Assembly: GCA_012799315.1 (NCBI GenBank)
Contig: JAAZLM010000071.1
Span: forward strand, 1 to 8,597
DNA: 8,597 nt
Direction of reading: 5' to 3'
Origin: Clostridiales bacterium
GTDB taxonomy: Bacteria > Bacillota > Clostridia > Oscillospirales > Ruminococcaceae
The translations under genes were made by a program, and so were the position numbers. Each line of letters starts with the position of its first letter. Within the stretch, counting starts at the first letter, position 1. The notes under the pieces are model-generated. The model saw nothing but the letters and a program-made list of their open reading frames with translations, searched no databases and was not told where the DNA came from. Shown one piece after another: positions 6,357-8,597 of this stretch.

Positions 6357-6380
6357 TCAGAACTGACCAGTCGGTTCTGA
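6357..6380. promoter_or_regulatory. TetR-type operator at the RND transcription start
   Basis: A 24-bp dyad centred between 6368 and 6369: left half TCAGAACTGACC, right half AGTCGGTTCTGA, 10 of 12 positions paired. ACTGACCAGTCGGT is typical of operators for TetR-family repressors of drug pumps in Gram-positives. It overlaps the predicted +1, where a bound repressor would block initiation. No tetR-like gene is in the window. Confidence 0.65.
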
Positions 6381-6401
6381 TAAAGCAGATAAACAAATAA
6401 T

Positions 6402-6412
6402 AGAAAGAAGTG
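6402..6412 (+). promoter_or_regulatory. Ribosome binding site setting the TTG start of the RND gene
   Basis: AGAAAGAAGTG, partly complementary to the 16S anti-SD, ends 8 nt before the TTG at 6421. An in-frame TGA at 6415-6417 closes the frame upstream, and no ATG or GTG lies between it and the TTG, so the TTG is the start consistent with full N-terminal homology. Confidence 0.7.
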
Positions 6413-6420
6413 ACTGAAAA

Positions 6421-8597
6421 TTGTTATCAAGGCAAAGTGTAAAACGCCCCTTCACCGTCATTGTTGCGGTGATTCTTGTTGCAATTCTTGGGGTTGTATC
6501 CTACACTAACATGACGGTCGATTTACTGCCAAATTTAAATCTACCCTATGTTGTTGTAGTAACATCGTATCCGGGCGCTTCACCTGAAGTGGTCGAAACG
6601 ACAGTAACACGCTCAGTTGAGCAAAGTATGAGTACGATTAATAATGTAAAGAGTATTCAAAGTGTATCTAGTGAACATTTATCCATGATTATTCTTGAAT
6701 TTGTCGGGAATACGAATATGGATACCGCCGTTATCGAAATGAGGGAGAGCCTCGATATGATAAAGGCGTATTTCCCCGATGATGTCGGCTCACCGATGCT
6801 AATGAAGATTAATCCTAGTATGATGCCTGTCATGGTATTATCAGCCTATGTTGAAGGTGAGGATATTGGTACTTCATCCAGCTATATTGAGAAAAAACTC
6901 CTACCCGAAATTGAAAGTGTAGAGGGTGTTGGATCCGTTTCGGCAATGGGTCTACTCGAAAATATGGTGAATGTGACAATCTCGGAATCTAAACTCGATA
7001 AGCTCAATGCCGATATTGCAAAGGCGGCAGATGATGCATATAATGCAGCAATGGCGCAAATGTTTGAGCAGATTGCTCCATCGTTGCCAGCGGGGACAAC
7101 TCCCGATATGCTCACTCCGCAGATGCTATCACAGCTCGGAATTGAGATGCCGGCAGAAAAGCCCGAAATACCAACGCTCGACGCCACGGCAGAAATGCTA
7201 GAAGGTATTCTAATGGGGCAGAACTTCGCCATGCCGACGGGGAGCATTGAGGACGGGAATTCTTCATACCTCGTGCGTACGGGCGATAAACTTTCATCAA
7301 TTGACGATGTGCGCAGTCTAACCGTATTCTCAATTGAGATGGATGGTTTTGAGAACATCACATTATCCGATATTGCTGATGTTGATGAGCTAACGAGCGC
7401 TGGCGATCAATATGCAAAAGTATCGGGCAATGATGCAGTAATGCTAACTATTCAGAAACAGTCCGAATATTCGACTGCCGACGTAACAAAAAGGGTATGG
7501 GATAAGCTCGATCTATTAGAGGAGGAGCACGCAGGAGTAACATTTGACAACCTGATGGATCAGGGCGATTATGTCAACATCATGGTTAGCACAGTTATCA
7601 AGAACTTATTATTCGGTGGTATTCTTGCTATAATTATTCTGCTACTATTCTTGAAGAGTGCTAAATCGACTTTCATTGTTGGTATGTCGATTATAATCAG
7701 TGTTACATCGGCACTTGTTCTAATGTATTTCTCGGGTATTACAATGAATGTTATTTCAATGGGCGGTCTAGCCGTCGGAATTGGAATGCTCGTTGATAAT
7801 TCGATTGTAGTTATCGAAAATATCTTCCGCCTAAGGTCGGAGGGGAAAAGCACGAGAGATGCCGCTATCGATGGCGCAAAGCAAGTTTCAGGTGCTATTA
7901 TTGCATCAACAATTACTACGATTATTGTATTTGTACCAATTGTATTCACAAGCGGTATTACAAGACAGTTATTTGTTGATATGGGTCTTACAATAGCATT
8001 CTCATTAATTGCAAGTCTTGTTACTGCATTAACATTTGTGCCAATGGCATTCTCACTAATGTATAAAAACTACCGTGAGCCTAAGCAGGGATTATTCGAT
8101 AAGTTCCGCAATTCATATGGTAGAGCGCTTAATTTCACACTCAATCATAAGTGGATAGTAATAACATTCGTCGTTGTTATGCTCGGTGTAACAGGCGGTG
8201 TAATCTATAATATGGATAAGGCATTCTTCCCGCAGACAGATATGGGAATGATCTCAATCACTGCTAATATTCCTGATGATTATTCAAAAGAAGATGTCTA
8301 TGTTGAACTAGATGAGATTAGCAAGATTATCGGCGATATTGATGAGGTTGAAACCGTCGGCGCAATGTATTCTGACGTCGGGCAAGCCATGATTTCAATC
8401 GGCGGTATGGGAGGATCGGATGAGGACTCGGCAACTATATATGCATTGCTGAGCGATGATAGGAAAATATCAACATCTCAAGTGGGTGAAATTATCCGGG
8501 ATCGGACTAAGGATATTGGTATGGAGCTATCTATCTCAGGTGATTCGATGGATATGTCAATGATGGCTGGTCAGCCCGTTTCAATAGAAATATACGG
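6421..8597 (+). CDS. Efflux RND transporter permease subunit (3' end outside window)
   Basis: 725 codons are visible of a protein that normally has about 1,000-1,200 residues; the frame is open to the window end. It is an inner-membrane, proton-driven exporter of the AcrB/HAE type. From the TTG start it reads LLSRQSVKRPFTV, then TM1 (about 10-28), the porter domain with DLLPNLNLPYVVV and SYPGASPEVVE (35-59), TM2-TM6 (about 394-546) and TM7 (about 577-596), then the start of the second porter half (FFPQTD, 602-607). TM4 carries GLAVGIGMLVDNSIVVIEN with a single acidic D459 followed by N460, where AcrB has DD. The DN form is, as I recall, common in Gram-positive and CzcA-like pumps. Residues about 198-271 contain a Met-rich insert absent from AcrB. 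It heads an operon behind a TetR-type operator. The partner membrane-fusion protein is probably downstream; the substrate is unknown. Confidence 0.93.
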   Translation, partial: MLSRQSVKRPFTVIVAVILVAILGVVSYTNMTVDLLPNLNLPYVVVVTSYPGASPEVVETTVTRSVEQSMSTINNVKSIQSVSSEHLSMIILEFVGNTNMDTAVIEMRESLDMIKAYFPDDVGSPMLMKINPSMMPVMVLSAYVEGEDIGTSSSYIEKKLLPEIESVEGVGSVSAMGLLENMVNVTISESKLDKLNADIAKAADDAYNAAMAQMFEQIAPSLPAGTTPDMLTPQMLSQLGIEMPAEKPEIPTLDATAEMLEGILMGQNFAMPTGSIEDGNSSYLVRTGDKLSSIDDVRSLTVFSIEMDGFENITLSDIADVDELTSAGDQYAKVSGNDAVMLTIQKQSEYSTADVTKRVWDKLDLLEEEHAGVTFDNLMDQGDYVNIMVSTVIKNLLFGGILAIIILLLFLKSAKSTFIVGMSIIISVTSALVLMYFSGITMNVISMGGLAVGIGMLVDNSIVVIENIFRLRSEGKSTRDAAIDGAKQVSGAIIASTITTIIVFVPIVFTSGITRQLFVDMGLTIAFSLIASLVTALTFVPMAFSLMYKNYREPKQGLFDKFRNSYGRALNFTLNHKWIVITFVVVMLGVTGGVIYNMDKAFFPQTDMGMISITANIPDDYSKEDVYVELDEISKIIGDIDEVETVGAMYSDVGQAMISIGGMGGSDEDSATIYALLSDDRKISTSQVGEIIRDRTKDIGMELSISGDSMDMSMMAGQPVSIEIY

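Noticed and set aside
6882..7361. Minus-strand frames of 159 aa (and 126 aa at 7569-7949) opposite the RND gene
   Set aside because: They are Ser/Ile-rich antisense shadows of a continuous RND coding frame with recognisable motifs.

Overview
The window looks like ordinary chromosome from a low-to-medium GC Gram-positive anaerobe, most likely a member of Clostridia (Bacillota). The reasons are the GGGtGRT-family protein, the metG-tatD pair, strong GA-rich ribosome binding sites, consensus sigma-A-type promoters, and an RND pump whose N-terminus resembles those of clostridial RND permeases. This placement is an inference, and no species can be named. No insertion sequence, phage gene, CRISPR array, tRNA or rRNA was seen.

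Layout from left to right. A GGGtGRT-family protein of unknown function (3-1004, +) converges on tatD, and one hairpin terminator between them (1021-1058) can serve both strands. The metG-tatD operon runs leftward: methionyl-tRNA synthetase (1833-3782) and a TatD-family metal-dependent hydrolase (1066-1833) share one base in a TAATG stop/start overlap. metG has its own promoter at 3805-3833.

Upstream of metG is a 420-bp stretch without a credible protein gene. Its most interesting content is a self-contained minus-strand transcription unit. It has a near-consensus promoter (3947-3975), a predicted RNA of about 105 nt (3940 to about 3834) that starts with a small hairpin, a pyrimidine-rich single-stranded middle containing an anti-Shine-Dalgarno-like CUCCUUUC, and a strong intrinsic terminator. 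This is a candidate trans-acting small RNA. It matches no family I recognise.

Next, all leftward, come a 72-aa DUF378 two-helix membrane protein (4203-4421) with a long and possibly structured leader, and a 489-aa membrane-anchored M20 metallopeptidase (4691-6160) that resembles carboxypeptidase S and PM20D1. Each is followed by a hairpin.

Divergent from the peptidase is the first gene of an efflux operon, an RND permease starting at a TTG (6421) and running off the window end (725 codons visible). Its promoter carries a 24-bp TetR-type dyad at the predicted transcription start and a second small dyad upstream. It is therefore probably a repressor-controlled, inducible pump. The regulator and the membrane-fusion partner are not in the window.
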